DNA from: a virus | Reading direction: 5' to 3' (one strand) | DNA length: 64,000 bases | IMG/VR virus record: IMGVR_UViG_3300044835_000064 | Coordinates: 1-64,000 of that record | Shown here: piece after piece, positions 1 to 7,080 of the stretch | How positions within the stretch are numbered: the stretch's first letter is position 1 | Layout: the number at the start of each line of letters is the position of its first letter | Made by a program: the position numbers and the translations under genes | Notes under the pieces: model-generated | What the model was told of the DNA's origin: nothing | The model's database searches: none | The model's input: the letters and a program-made list of their open reading frames with translations, nothing else

Positions 1-20
1 GTCAAGCAATGACAGCGACG

Positions 21-48
21 GGTAGTGGGTCACCATGATTTCCACAGG
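21..48 (-). repeat. 28-bp inverted repeat, left copy (IS-end-like)
   Basis: The reverse complement of this stretch matches 7010-7037 at 26 of 28 positions, differing only at two adjacent bases in the middle. Both begin CCTGTGGAAATCAT and end TGACCCACTACC. Sequences beginning TGTGGAAATCA resemble outer ends of IS21-like elements, which is an inference; no matching transposase is in the window. If TGTGG is the tip, the two copies point outward and bracket the 7-kb accessory block. Confidence 0.6.
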
Positions 49-85
49 TGATGCGCTCTGCCGCGATCCGTGGCATGATTGAACC

Positions 86-325
86 ATGCCGAAGAAGTCC
101 GCACCAAAGCGCGACTTTATGCAGACAGCTCGAGCCGTGGTGGAAGAAGCCATCGGTGAGCACATGAATGGAACCCCTTTGGAGTCCCAAGCTCCCAAGA
201 GCAAGCGTGCGGAAGGTGGGAAAAAAGGCGGCCCGGCTAGGGCTCAATCTCTAACGGCAGCGCAGAGACGCCAGATAGCAATGAAAGCTGCTCGGGCTCG
301 GTGGAAGTCTCGGGCGGGTGACTGA
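86..325 (+). CDS. Small basic RARW-motif protein
   Basis: A 79-aa lysine/arginine-rich protein of unknown function. Its C-terminal half holds GGKKGGPARAQSL, then RRQIAMKAARARW. The same motif, with two glycine-rich turns followed by an R-IA-A-RARW helix, recurs in the products at 1282-1428 and 63330-63581. The pattern suggests a short nucleic-acid-binding segment (inference). The gene converges on the 3' end of the broken AAA ATPase gene and overlaps it by about 90 bases. No strong ribosome site is visible. Confidence 0.6.
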   Translation: MPKKSAPKRDFMQTARAVVEEAIGEHMNGTPLESQAPKSKRAEGGKKGGPARAQSLTAAQRRQIAMKAARARWKSRAGD

Positions 326-1195
326 GTTGAGACTCCACAATCAACTTATCCGTCAATCCTCTGAGGATCACATAGGGACCCATCAGAGGCTTGAGGAATC
401 TATACCTTCTCCCTTCGCGTTCCAAAATAGGCCCACGAGTCCCGGAGAAATCTTTTAGATGTTGAGAGAAGGCAGGTATGTCCAATGGTTTACCAGTTAT
501 CAATTGCAAAGGTTGGACGACATTTCTTGCATAAAAAAACCCTTCTCGTCCTTTTCCGCAAGCGCGCAAGCCAATAAAACTGGTTTGAAGTATTTTCCGC
601 GAGGCGCTGTGACTGCATCGTTGTATGTCGTCAGGTTAGTCTCGCCGTGCGTGGTCACCGCTTCTCGAATTCCAACTTCCAAATCCTCCATGGTGATATT
701 CGTGCGTTTGTTCATAACAGCGGTCAGGCCGGATTCTCGAGCAAGCATGTGCGTATAGAATGGAAGCCCCTGCGCCAAATCGGCCATCCTAGCTCGTGGT
801 GCCGAATCGATTGTTAGTCCTTCAATCTTAGAGAGCCCCTTGTCAACGATTTCCAAAAGCTCAGCCTTTGACATTCGTTGCATGTGAACCTGTTTCAGTG
901 GGCGTTCAATTGAAGGGTGCTCCCCGATCAGTTCATCGACAGCATCAGCCACACCCACCAGAATTAGAGTGGTTTTAATGGCATTGTCGGAAAGCGTCTT
1001 GATTGTGTCAGCCAATAATGTCGTTACGTCGGCGTTTGCAACCCTATCCAACTCATCAATGATAATTATGCTGGGGTCGCTGATAAGCTGGAACGTCATC
1101 CGAATGTCTTCCGGGCCGGGGTTTTCCGGAATTTGTGAACACAATGTCGTTGAACGCGACGCGCCAGATGTCATCAAATGGGTAGTGGCTCAGTT
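237..1195 (-). pseudogene. AAA ATPase, C-terminal part (frameshifted)
   Basis: This is the 3' two-thirds of an AAA/STAND-type ATPase whose Walker A part lies at 5123-5407. A Walker B-like strand, SIIIIDELDRVAN, is followed by a sensor-like ILVGVADAV and a helical lid. Reading needs at least two frame changes. One lies at a T7 tract (533-539), where eight T would restore GFFYARN and the C-terminal 95 residues. The other lies near 1110-1165, where HYPFDDIWRVAFNDIVF is in another frame. Continuity with the N-terminal part is lost near 1190, so the gene is disrupted and probably dead. Related ATPases often sit in defence or mobile regions (family knowledge). Confidence 0.75.
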
Positions 1196-1281
1196 TGAAA
1201 TTTAGCGCTCAATCCCGCCGATTCTCGTTTCACTTGGAGTTTGCTGGGGAAGATAGTAGCCTTTTGTCTAGAGGTTCGCCA

Positions 1282-1428
1282 ATGGTAGATGACTGGGCAG
1301 CTAAGGCAGTAAGGTTAGGGCAAGGTGGCCTCAAGGGTGGGCGCTCGCGTGCCCAATCAATGAGCCCCGAACGCCGTATTGAAATAGCCAAAAAGGCCAG
1401 TAGGGCCAGATGGCGAAAGGAGGGTTGA
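1282..1428 (+). CDS. Small basic RARW-motif protein upstream of Panacea gene
   Basis: A 48-aa protein beginning at the ATG at 1282; an upstream start would add about 29 residues of poor coding character. It contains QGGLKGGRSRAQSM and then RRIEIAKKASRARW, the same motif as in 86-325 and 63330-63581. Its TGA stop overlaps the ATG of the following DUF4065 gene, and its last codons supply the AAGGAGGG ribosome site for that gene. The two are therefore translationally coupled, which suggests a shared role in one toxin-antitoxin-like operon (inference). Confidence 0.7.
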   Translation: MVDDWAAKAVRLGQGGLKGGRSRAQSMSPERRIEIAKKASRARWRKEG

Positions 1429-1859
1429 TGGCAACCGTATACGACGTAGCCGAATACATTCTCTCTTCATTAGGAGAGATGTCGGCAATGAAACTTCAGA
1501 AATTAGTCTATTACAGTCAGGCTTGGTCGTTGGCTTGGACTGATCGTCCCCTCTTCAATGAAGAAATCGAGGCGTGGGCGAAAGGGCCGGTTGTACGTGC
1601 GCTATACGAGAAACATCGTGGAGCTTTTCTGTTGAGCCAGGGATTTTTTGGCGGGAATGCCGACAATCTCTCCCTCGAAGAAAAGGATATTATTGATCGT
1701 GTCCTCGCATTTTACGGTCGGAAAGACCCTCAATGGTTGAGCACGCTCACCCATCTGGAATCCCCCTGGCAGGAAGCGCGGACCGGATTATCCGCTGAGG
1801 AGCGGGGGAATAGCGTCATAACCAAGAGTGCCATGCTCGAATACTACAGTAACCTGTAG
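1428..1859 (+). CDS. Panacea (DUF4065) domain protein, antitoxin-like
   Basis: A 143-aa protein with the hallmark start of the Panacea/SocA/GepA family: DVAEYILSSLG, MKLQKLVYYSQAW, then EEIEAWAKGPVV around residue 60. Panacea domains are known as promiscuous antitoxins paired with many unrelated toxins. The start at 1428 is chosen because AAGGAGGG lies just upstream and the ATG overlaps the previous stop. The next gene begins 3 bases after the stop and is the expected partner, but is cut by the IS1595 element. If the partner is inactive, this antitoxin is an orphan. Confidence 0.85.
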   Translation: MATVYDVAEYILSSLGEMSAMKLQKLVYYSQAWSLAWTDRPLFNEEIEAWAKGPVVRALYEKHRGAFLLSQGFFGGNADNLSLEEKDIIDRVLAFYGRKDPQWLSTLTHLESPWQEARTGLSAEERGNSVITKSAMLEYYSNL

Positions 1860-1862
1860 TGA

Positions 1863-2130
1863 GTGAAACCAAAAGGCAAGCGTACTCCATCGACGCTAAT
1901 TGAACCTCTCCGGCAAGTTAGGGCCGGAGCGGCTCCGCCATCCCAACAAATCCGCACAGGTGCTTCCCCTGAAAGCGTTCAGGAAAGCACCAATTCACAA
2001 ACACCCACTTGGCAATTTCGAAGTTTAGACCATGAACATCCTGACTGGGGATGGAAGAACCTATTGCCGCGTCAATGGCGGGAAGTCCTGCAACATTTGC
2101 ACAATTTCGAAGGGATGACATGGAACGATA
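1863..2130 (+). pseudogene. Panacea partner gene, 5' part, split by IS1595 element
   Basis: Starts (GTG or the ATG at 1864-1866) directly after the DUF4065 stop. The product runs to GMTWNDR and then reads into the IS inverted repeat. Removing the IS and one copy of the 8-bp duplication restores GMTWNDIQATSGGRTRGTNHH, with the remainder at 5086-5147. The reconstructed reading frame is 109 codons. Position suggests the cognate toxin of the Panacea antitoxin. I recognise the WSW-type core and MTW-I-HH segment of a small uncharacterised family, whose usual C-terminal half is absent here. Confidence 0.65.
2123..2130. repeat. 8-bp target site duplication, left copy
   Basis: GAACGATA directly abuts the left inverted repeat and is repeated exactly at 5078-5085. 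Eight-base duplications are the norm for the IS1595 family. Confidence 0.95.
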
Positions 2131-2162
2131 GGCAATAATTGACATGACTCATCCACTGGTTT
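2131..2162 (+). repeat. IS1595 left terminal inverted repeat
   Basis: A 32-bp end beginning GGCAATAATT. It matches the reverse complement of 5046-5077 at 28 of 32 positions. Its third to fifth codons in the interrupted gene supply a premature TAA stop. Confidence 0.95.
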
Positions 2163-2165
2163 AGG

Positions 2166-3041
2166 ATGAGCACGTCAGTCATTGCCGATGAAACTCAAAA
2201 AAGGAGAGTCATCGTGCAATTGCCCTATAAAGTAGAAGAGAGTACACAGGAAGCGCTGTCGCTGGTGAGTTTGCTTCAGGAGACGGCTTTATTTCTGTGG
2301 AAGGAATGGCCGAGAGATATGGAAGCAGTCGCTCTTAATGCGCAAGACAATTTCTCTCTAACAGGCACCTGTCCTCACTGCAGTCATGCTTCGGTGTTCA
2401 TCGTCACTACCGGTAAATATGCGGAGTTCGTACAAAGCACGCCACAAGGACAACTGCAAAGGCTTGTGGCTGGCCTCCAATGTCAGGGCTGCAAAAAATA
2501 TATCCTCGGCCAAGTATTTCACATACAGAGCAAAATGGAATACGTCTATGAAGCACACTATCCGCTCGGAAAGCCTGATGACCGTGTGGCAGAGGAGATA
2601 CCGGAGCATATACAGCCAGATTTCAGGGAAGCGCTGCGTTGTCTTTTCGTGGATGCTTACAATGCCACGGCGGAAATGTGTAGGCGTGCCTTAGAAGCAA
2701 GCTGCATAGATCTTGGGGCTCCCAGTGACAAGGTTCTAGACAAGATGATTGATTGGTTGGCAGATCAGCGCAAGATAACTCCGTTTCTTAAAGATGCAGC
2801 GCACAAAATTCGACTGGGCGGGAACAAAGGAGCACACCCTCCAGAGGGCGGCCCTCTTTCCCTCGCACCCGCAATCGCAGCGGTGGCTGATCCCGATGCT
2901 CCAGAAGCCGTCGGGGTTATTGGAAAGGAACATGCGCTCGCAATCGTTGAATTCACGCGGCAGTTCTTTCACAATGTCTATGTGGGGCCGAAACAACTAG
3001 GTAAATACGACTTCTCGAAACCAAAGGCGGTCAAGCCGTGA
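2166..3041 (+). CDS. DUF4145 domain protein (IS passenger)
   Basis: A 291-aa protein starting 4 bases inside the left inverted repeat of the IS1595 element. Residues 60-120 contain two CxxC pairs (GTCPHCSH and QCQGCKK), a zinc-ribbon-like module. The C-terminal half has the DUF4145 signature: AYNATAEMCRRALE, then IRLGGNKGAHPPE. DUF4145 proteins occur in restriction and defence neighbourhoods; their biochemical role is not established. As a passenger gene it could benefit the element or host, for example against phage, which is speculation. Confidence 0.8.
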   Translation: MSTSVIADETQKRRVIVQLPYKVEESTQEALSLVSLLQETALFLWKEWPRDMEAVALNAQDNFSLTGTCPHCSHASVFIVTTGKYAEFVQSTPQGQLQRLVAGLQCQGCKKYILGQVFHIQSKMEYVYEAHYPLGKPDDRVAEEIPEHIQPDFREALRCLFVDAYNATAEMCRRALEASCIDLGAPSDKVLDKMIDWLADQRKITPFLKDAAHKIRLGGNKGAHPPEGGPLSLAPAIAAVADPDAPEAVGVIGKEHALAIVEFTRQFFHNVYVGPKQLGKYDFSKPKAVKP

Positions 3042-3071
3042 CAAGGCGACGCGAAACCCGAACCCTGTTGT

Positions 3072-3362
3072 CTACTTCAAAGAGAGCGATTTTATAACGG
3101 CGATTAATTCCTTCCGGTTCTTATGGCATCTAACCATTCCAATGAAATTGCTGGCCGTTCCAAAACGAAGCTGGCGCGTCATCAAATGAATGAGCGTGTC
3201 CCCTAGAATATGTTTTGCTCCGAGAGAGACCGATGTTCTCCCCAGCACTGTTTTCCCATCATCGTCGTAAAGGGTGTACCAATAATGGTCACCCTTCTCC
3301 TCGGAGCAGCGCATTTTGGTTTTTAGTTGTGCTCGAACGTCGTCCGAATTAAGGGATGCCAT
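3072..3362 (-). CDS. Small protein, possible HicA-like toxin (IS passenger)
   Basis: A 96-aa protein. The order R-LK-KM, KGDHYWYTLYDDDGK, TSVSLGAKHILGDTLI, then a cysteine near C79 resembles a widespread family of small HicA-like proteins (recognised by pattern only). It begins 3 bases after the stop of the gene at 3366-3665, so the two form an operon with the putative antitoxin first. No catalytic histidine can be assigned with certainty. It could equally be an uncharacterised small protein. Confidence 0.6.
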   Translation of the reverse strand: MASLNSDDVRAQLKTKMRCSEEKGDHYWYTLYDDDGKTVLGRTSVSLGAKHILGDTLIHLMTRQLRFGTASNFIGMVRCHKNRKELIAVIKSLSLK

Positions 3363-3365
3363 TTG

Positions 3366-3665
3366 TTAGCGTGCAGTAATCACATGCCGAAACTGTTCCA
3401 ATTCGGCGGATAGGGCGGGCGACAAGTCGGATTCTTTGGCGTTCAGGAATTCAAACTGATTAACAAAAGCATGGACAAAACTATCAAGTGCAAGAGACCA
3501 CTTCTTGTCATAACTGAATACGCCAGTGATGGGTTCCGAGGCTACAAACGCTCCACTCGCGTCTACTTCCATCAAGACAGTGATCCGATGTCGCAGACGA
3601 TACTTGGTTCCTGGAAGATCACTGAGAATAACCGTCGCCACGTCGAGAGGAATTGCGGCAGCCAT
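3366..3665 (-). CDS. Small protein, possible antitoxin partner (IS passenger)
   Basis: A 99-aa protein. The strand-rich segment ITVLMEVDASGAFVASEPI recalls the degraded-RNase-fold core of HicB-like antitoxins, followed by a helical C-terminus. It lies immediately upstream of the 96-aa gene with a 3-base gap, the usual order for an antitoxin-toxin pair. Assignment is by context and weak resemblance. It is carried inside the IS1595 element. Confidence 0.55.
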   Translation of the reverse strand: MAAAIPLDVATVILSDLPGTKYRLRHRITVLMEVDASGAFVASEPITGVFSYDKKWSLALDSFVHAFVNQFEFLNAKESDLSPALSAELEQFRHVITAR

Positions 3666-3877
3666 GAAAACCCCCTAACTTTCAGATGCTCGGATCGACA
3701 GACTGGTTACTAGTAAATGGGGGAAGTGGAACCGTCAAATTCTTGTCTATTTCTGGGTTATTTGTCAAGATTGAACATTACAGCGGCGGTAGGCTCCTAG
3801 GGAAATGACGAAGGTACTCGAAAACGCACCAAAAGGTCGCTGGCCCGAGGGTCATACATATCGAGGATATACCCTAA
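3666..3877. other. Non-coding stretch inside the IS1595 element
   Basis: About 210 bases between the putative toxin-antitoxin pair (leftward) and the 53-aa gene (rightward). It probably contains the divergent promoters for both. I see no reading frame or strong hairpin in it. Confidence 0.4.
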
Positions 3878-4039
3878 ATGACAAGTGACGCTGAAAAATT
3901 CGACGCTGTGGTTAGAAAGCTTCTTTCTGTCTCGCACGAAGAAATCCAGAAGCGAGACAAGGAATGGCGACGCAAACGAGCGCAGAAAAAGCAGGCTAAG
4001 ACTTCGCCCGCTTCCCGCGCTTCCGGCTCCAAGGCTTAG
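3878..4039 (+). CDS. 53-aa basic small protein (IS passenger)
   Basis: Begins MTSDAEKFDAVVRKLLSVS, then SHEEIQKRDKEW and a lysine/alanine-rich tail. Short proteins of this form (an FDAVVRKLL helix, then an EI-KR-EEW helix) are frequent in accessory DNA and sometimes sit next to toxins (family impression only). Its stop overlaps the stop of the convergent transposase gene by 4 bases. Function unknown. Confidence 0.65.
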   Translation: MTSDAEKFDAVVRKLLSVSHEEIQKRDKEWRRKRAQKKQAKTSPASRASGSKA

Positions 4040-5013
4040 TTAACCGAGGCGGCTCCCACCTTGCCAGTCAATTGAGCGAAGGTTAGGCGCTTGCCGACGA
4101 TCTGAGAGATAGCAATATCAAATCGTTCTGCGTCTGTGATTGGTCGTTCTTTTGTACCGCGATAGTTGAACCGAAACGATTGCTCGTCAAGGTAGCGAAA
4201 TAAATGGAAAGGCTCCACCGCAATGTAAGTTCCCGCAAGGCCGCGCTTCAGCAGCGACCAGAAATTCTCCATGCCGTTAGTGTGTACGCGACCATCTACG
4301 TACTTAACAGCGTGGTCAATGATCTGGTGCTGGTACTCTTCGCTCAGACCCTTGTACCCTCCCATTTCGTCAGTGAACAATGCGGCTCCGGCGTGGACGT
4401 GCTCACGAATGATTGGTTGCAGAGTTTCTTTTTGCCGATCTGCGATCACCTGAGTGTGAACGCGGCCACCGCGCTCCATTACTCCCATCACGATCAGTTT
4501 ATCTTTTGCGGATTGACCCATTCCGGTGATGCGGCGAGCCTTCACGCTCTTGTGCATGTTCCGCGCTTTGCCGCCAATGAAAGTTTCGTCCGCTTCGACT
4601 TCGCCGCCATTGCCGCCAAGCTTCGATCCAAGAGTCTCATCCTGCATGGCAAGCCGAATGCGATGCAGCATGAACCAAGCAGACTTCTGTGTAACCTGAA
4701 CGTCACGGGCCATCTCGTAAGAACTGACGCCGTTCTTGCAATTAGTGACCAACCAAGTTGCTGTCATCCACTTGTCGAGCGGTATTGCGGAATCTTCCAT
4801 GACGGTTCCAACCTTGATGGAGAACTGGCGCTTTGCGTGGTGCGAACTGCATTGCCAGATGCGACGCTCGGCATGGAATTTAACTTTATCCGATCCGCAA
4901 GAGGGGCAGAGAACACGGCCATCGGGCCAGCGCCGTATCGCCAAATAGTCGATGCAGTTGTCAGGATTCGAGAAATATACGATTGCTTCTTGAAGGCTTT
5001 TAGGTTCGTGCAT
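4036..5013 (-). CDS. IS1595-family transposase
   Basis: A 325-aa DDE-type transposase. The start is placed at the ATG at 5013 (MHEPKSLQEAIVYF), because the longer frame would begin outside the element at 5094. An N-terminal zinc ribbon has C36-x2-C39 and a later WQC. The catalytic region shows EADETFIGGK, FTDEMGGYKGL and then VHTNGMENFWSLLKRGL, the D-D-N/E arrangement of the ISXO2/IS1595 type. It appears intact. It cuts and rejoins the 32-bp ends defined at 2131 and 5077 and makes 8-bp duplications. Confidence 0.95.
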   Translation of the reverse strand: MHEPKSLQEAIVYFSNPDNCIDYLAIRRWPDGRVLCPSCGSDKVKFHAERRIWQCSSHHAKRQFSIKVGTVMEDSAIPLDKWMTATWLVTNCKNGVSSYEMARDVQVTQKSAWFMLHRIRLAMQDETLGSKLGGNGGEVEADETFIGGKARNMHKSVKARRITGMGQSAKDKLIVMGVMERGGRVHTQVIADRQKETLQPIIREHVHAGAALFTDEMGGYKGLSEEYQHQIIDHAVKYVDGRVHTNGMENFWSLLKRGLAGTYIAVEPFHLFRYLDEQSFRFNYRGTKERPITDAERFDIAISQIVGKRLTFAQLTGKVGAASVN

Positions 5014-5045
5014 GGCTTTGTTCTCCACGAACCAAACTATAGCTG

Positions 5046-5077
5046 AAACAAGTGGATGAGTCAAGTAAATTATTACC
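5046..5077 (-). repeat. IS1595 right terminal inverted repeat
   Basis: A 32-bp end, read on the minus strand as GGTAATAATT onward, mirroring 2131-2162 with four mismatches. It is followed directly by the duplicated GAACGATA. Confidence 0.95.
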
Positions 5078-5085
5078 GAACGATA
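5078..5085. repeat. 8-bp target site duplication, right copy
   Basis: GAACGATA, identical to 2123-2130. Confidence 0.95.
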
Positions 5086-5147
5086 TACAGGCAACGTCTG
5101 GCGGACGCACGCGTGGCACTAATCACCATTCCTTGCCCATTCCTTGA
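5086..5147 (+). pseudogene. Panacea partner gene, 3' part after IS insertion
   Basis: Continues the frame of 1863-2130 across the excised IS: IQATSGGRTRGTNHHSLPIP, then TGA at 5145-5147. The stop falls at the junction with the AAA ATPase remnant, so the gene's own C-terminal half seems to have been lost when the cluster landed in the ATPase gene, before the IS arrived. Confidence 0.6.
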
Positions 5148-5407
5148 CTGCAATTGACCTTGGCACGCTGGTAATGGAACTTGCCTGTCATGACCAAGAA
5201 ATCGAAGAGTGTATTCGCTAGCGATGTCTTTCCCACTCCGCGTTCGCCGAACAGAATAGCGTGCGACCCTTTTTGGAAGATAGTGCTGATAACTTTCTCC
5301 ACTTGCTTGGTGCGCCCAGCGAAAAGGTCACGGCTATCAATGGGAGAGCCAGGAGTGAAAATAGAATTGATGTCGGCTACATAGCGGTATTTCGTTGGCT
5401 CGTCCAT
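5123..5407 (-). pseudogene. AAA ATPase, N-terminal part
   Basis: The start at 5407 gives MDEPTKYRY, then DLFAGRTKQVEKVISTIFQKG and the Walker A motif GERGVGKTSLANTLF, ending in HYQRAKVNCSQ before running into foreign sequence and a stop. Homologous continuation (HYPFDDIWRVAF onward) is found near 1145-1195 on the same strand, about 4 kb away. The gene was therefore disrupted by the Panacea cluster plus IS1595. A truncated product without Walker B is unlikely to hydrolyse ATP. Confidence 0.8.
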
Positions 5408-5494
5408 CGCCCCTCGCAAGTCTTAGTTTTACAGATTATCTCATAGTTTGTAGACCAGCGCTAGGCATATTCTTACATACGCCTCACTTTTGCC

Positions 5495-5516
5495 TTGACA
5501 AACCTAACATTGTCAA
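5495..5516. promoter_or_regulatory. Inverted repeat upstream of IS1-like transposase
   Basis: TTGACAA, an 8-base spacer, then TTGTCAA form a perfect 7-bp dyad about 15 bases before the transposase ATG at 5531. It may be part of the IS left end or a promoter/operator. Confidence 0.4.
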
Positions 5517-5530
5517 GCATATTAGTCAGT

Positions 5531-6131
5531 ATGAAACGGCTAACCATGGAACAAAAAACACGAGTTGTAGCGGCCCTCGTGGAGGGTGATTCCATTCGGT
5601 CAACGGTGCGCATGACGGGCGTTGCGAAAAATACTGTCATAAAGCTGGTGCTCGATCTGGCGGATGTATGCGCTGCTTACCATGACAGAGCCGTTCGCAA
5701 TCTCAAGGTTCGCCGTTTGCAGTGCGATGAAATTTGGCAATTCGTCGGCTCCAAAGCGAAGAATACACGGCCCGAAAAGAAAGCAATCGGTTGGGGCGAT
5801 GTCTGGACGTGGACGGCATTGGACGCTGACACAAAGCTCTGTGTTAGCTATTTAGTGGGCGGTCGTGATCTTGGATGGGCGAAAGAGTTTATGGAGGATT
5901 GTGCGTCACGGATTCGCAATCGTGTGCAGATCACAACGGACGGCCACAAAGTGATTCCCGCTTCCATCGCTGGCGTAACGCGCAACGTCTGATGAACGCG
6001 GGAGAAGTTGTAGTACATGAACCAGTAATCATGTTTGGACGATTGAAGAGCTGTGTGCTCTGCTCCCGCAGACTCCATCAGCCGTAAAGCAGATCGACAG
6101 AAACTTGCTGCTCAAGGCCTTGGCTGAGTAG
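5531..6131 (+). pseudogene. IS1-family-like transposase, deleted and partly inverted
   Basis: Residues 1-140 match the IS1 (long-form) transposase layout: STVRMTGVAKNTVIKLV helix-turn-helix, LQCDEIWQFVGSK, DVWTWTALDADTKLCVSYLVG and ITTDGHK. The rest is damaged. The segment encoding FMYYNFSRVHQTLRVTPAM is present on the opposite strand (about 5952-6031). The plus frame then resumes as HVWTIEELCALLPQ to the stop at 6129. A large middle part, including the last catalytic acid, is missing. So this is a dead IS with an internal deletion and a roughly 80-bp inversion. Confidence 0.85.
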
Positions 6132-6317
6132 AATCTCACAATGAGAAGCTGACACGTCAAAATAGTGACACATTCTTGCCAAAAATTTGCACAACATTTA
6201 CAAGCTGGCCACGACCCCTACGCGTCTAAAGTACTGAGGGTATTGGCGACCTTTAGTCATTAGCCCTAACTTTAGGAGGGGCAGCATAATTGCCTATTGA
6301 CAGCTGGGGTAAACTTT

Positions 6318-6668
6318 ATGGCTACACGCGCATGGAGAGGCGACATGGGATCTGCTGGTGCATTGGCGGTTAGCCCGGTTACAGCCATTCGGGATGCTCT
6401 GTACGAAGTACAGGAGATCGAACAAGCGTTTGTCTACATCGACGGAGAACACAGCATCGCCATTCTCACGGTGATGGCCGAAAAAGACTACGAAGCCCAG
6501 AAACGTATTTTTGAGGTTGAGAAGCAAATCATCGAAGGTCTCGCAGGCATCAAGGTAACGTTCAAACTTGTGGTGCGTTGTGGGCGTGCTCTCGGAGAAC
6601 TGGTCTCGCCCAAGGGAAACCAACTGTTTTCGAGAGGACTGATTGCCCACAAAGAACGAGCATATTAA
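6318..6668 (+). CDS. Hypothetical protein preceding HEPN-like gene
   Basis: A 116-aa product using the ATG at 6318. The core reads QAFVYIDGEHSIAILTVMAE, then KDYEAQKRIFEVEKQIIE and LVVRCGRALGELVSPKGN. I do not recognise the family with confidence. Its 3' end overlaps the start of the HEPN-like gene by 26 bases, so the two are an operon. Nucleotidyltransferase/HEPN pairs are known toxin-antitoxin systems, but no GSxxxG-type nucleotidyltransferase motif is visible here, so that role is not claimed. Confidence 0.6.
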   Translation: MATRAWRGDMGSAGALAVSPVTAIRDALYEVQEIEQAFVYIDGEHSIAILTVMAEKDYEAQKRIFEVEKQIIEGLAGIKVTFKLVVRCGRALGELVSPKGNQLFSRGLIAHKERAY

Positions 6669-7005
6669 AAAGGCAGAGCGAAATGAGGCCTTCGCTTTTT
6701 TTCTGGCAGAAAAGACCAAGTATCTTGACTGGGCAATTACGATCCTGTTTTATTCCGCCCTCCACTACATCGATGCAGTCCTCGCTGTCTCTCTAGCTGA
6801 TCCGGAAGATCACAAGGAACGGAAAGCTCAAATGAGCGTTAACGACACGACGAAACGTGTCTACCAGGAGTACCGGACTTTAGAAACCGCGAGCTGGAAT
6901 TCCCGATACTTTGCCATGCCAATCGAGAGCGACGACTGGAACAAAGTAAAACCGGAGTTCGACACGCTGCGCGGACATATCCGCAGCCGTCTAGGCCTCA
7001 AATAA
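6643..7005 (+). CDS. HEPN-like protein
   Basis: A 120-aa helical protein starting at TTG 6643. The pattern FFLAEKTKYLDWAITILFYS, SALHYIDAVLA, H-KER and VYQEYRTLETASWNSRYF fits HEPN-superfamily proteins, which bind nucleotides or cleave RNA. The classical Rx4-6H motif is not clearly present. It overlaps the preceding gene and could be the toxin or regulator half of a two-gene unit (inference). Confidence 0.6.
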   Translation: MPTKNEHIKKAERNEAFAFFLAEKTKYLDWAITILFYSALHYIDAVLAVSLADPEDHKERKAQMSVNDTTKRVYQEYRTLETASWNSRYFAMPIESDDWNKVKPEFDTLRGHIRSRLGLK

Positions 7006-7009
7006 AGCC

Positions 7010-7037
7010 CCTGTGGAAATCATACTGACCCACTACC
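7010..7037 (+). repeat. 28-bp inverted repeat, right copy (IS-end-like)
   Basis: CCTGTGGAAATCAT, AC, then TGACCCACTACC. This is the inverted counterpart of 21-48 (26 of 28 matches). It lies 5 bases after the HEPN-like gene. Confidence 0.6.
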
Positions 7038-7080
7038 GAAATTCGGCCCGGCTCGGCTGATTTTAACGTGATATCGAAAA

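Larger units (their letters stand above)
2131..5077 (-). mobile_element. Complete IS1595-family element with passenger genes
   Basis: A 2947-bp element bounded by 32-bp inverted repeats identical at 28 of 32 positions (2131-2162 and 5046-5077, tips GG[C/T]AATAATT). It is flanked by the perfect 8-bp direct repeat GAACGATA. It holds an intact transposase gene at one end. It also holds four passenger genes: DUF4145, two small genes resembling a HicAB-type pair, and a 53-aa protein. The IS1595 family is known for members carrying passengers. Insertion split the Panacea partner gene. The intact transposase and clean target duplication argue for recent movement. Confidence 0.95.

Noticed and set aside
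5848-6078. A minus-strand frame taken as its own gene
   Set aside because: It contains an inverted part of the IS1-like transposase, with unrelated sequence at both sides; better explained as a micro-inversion.
6318-7005. MNT/HEPN toxin-antitoxin pair
   Set aside because: The HEPN-like half is plausible, but the upstream protein lacks a nucleotidyltransferase motif, so the pair is left as hypothetical.
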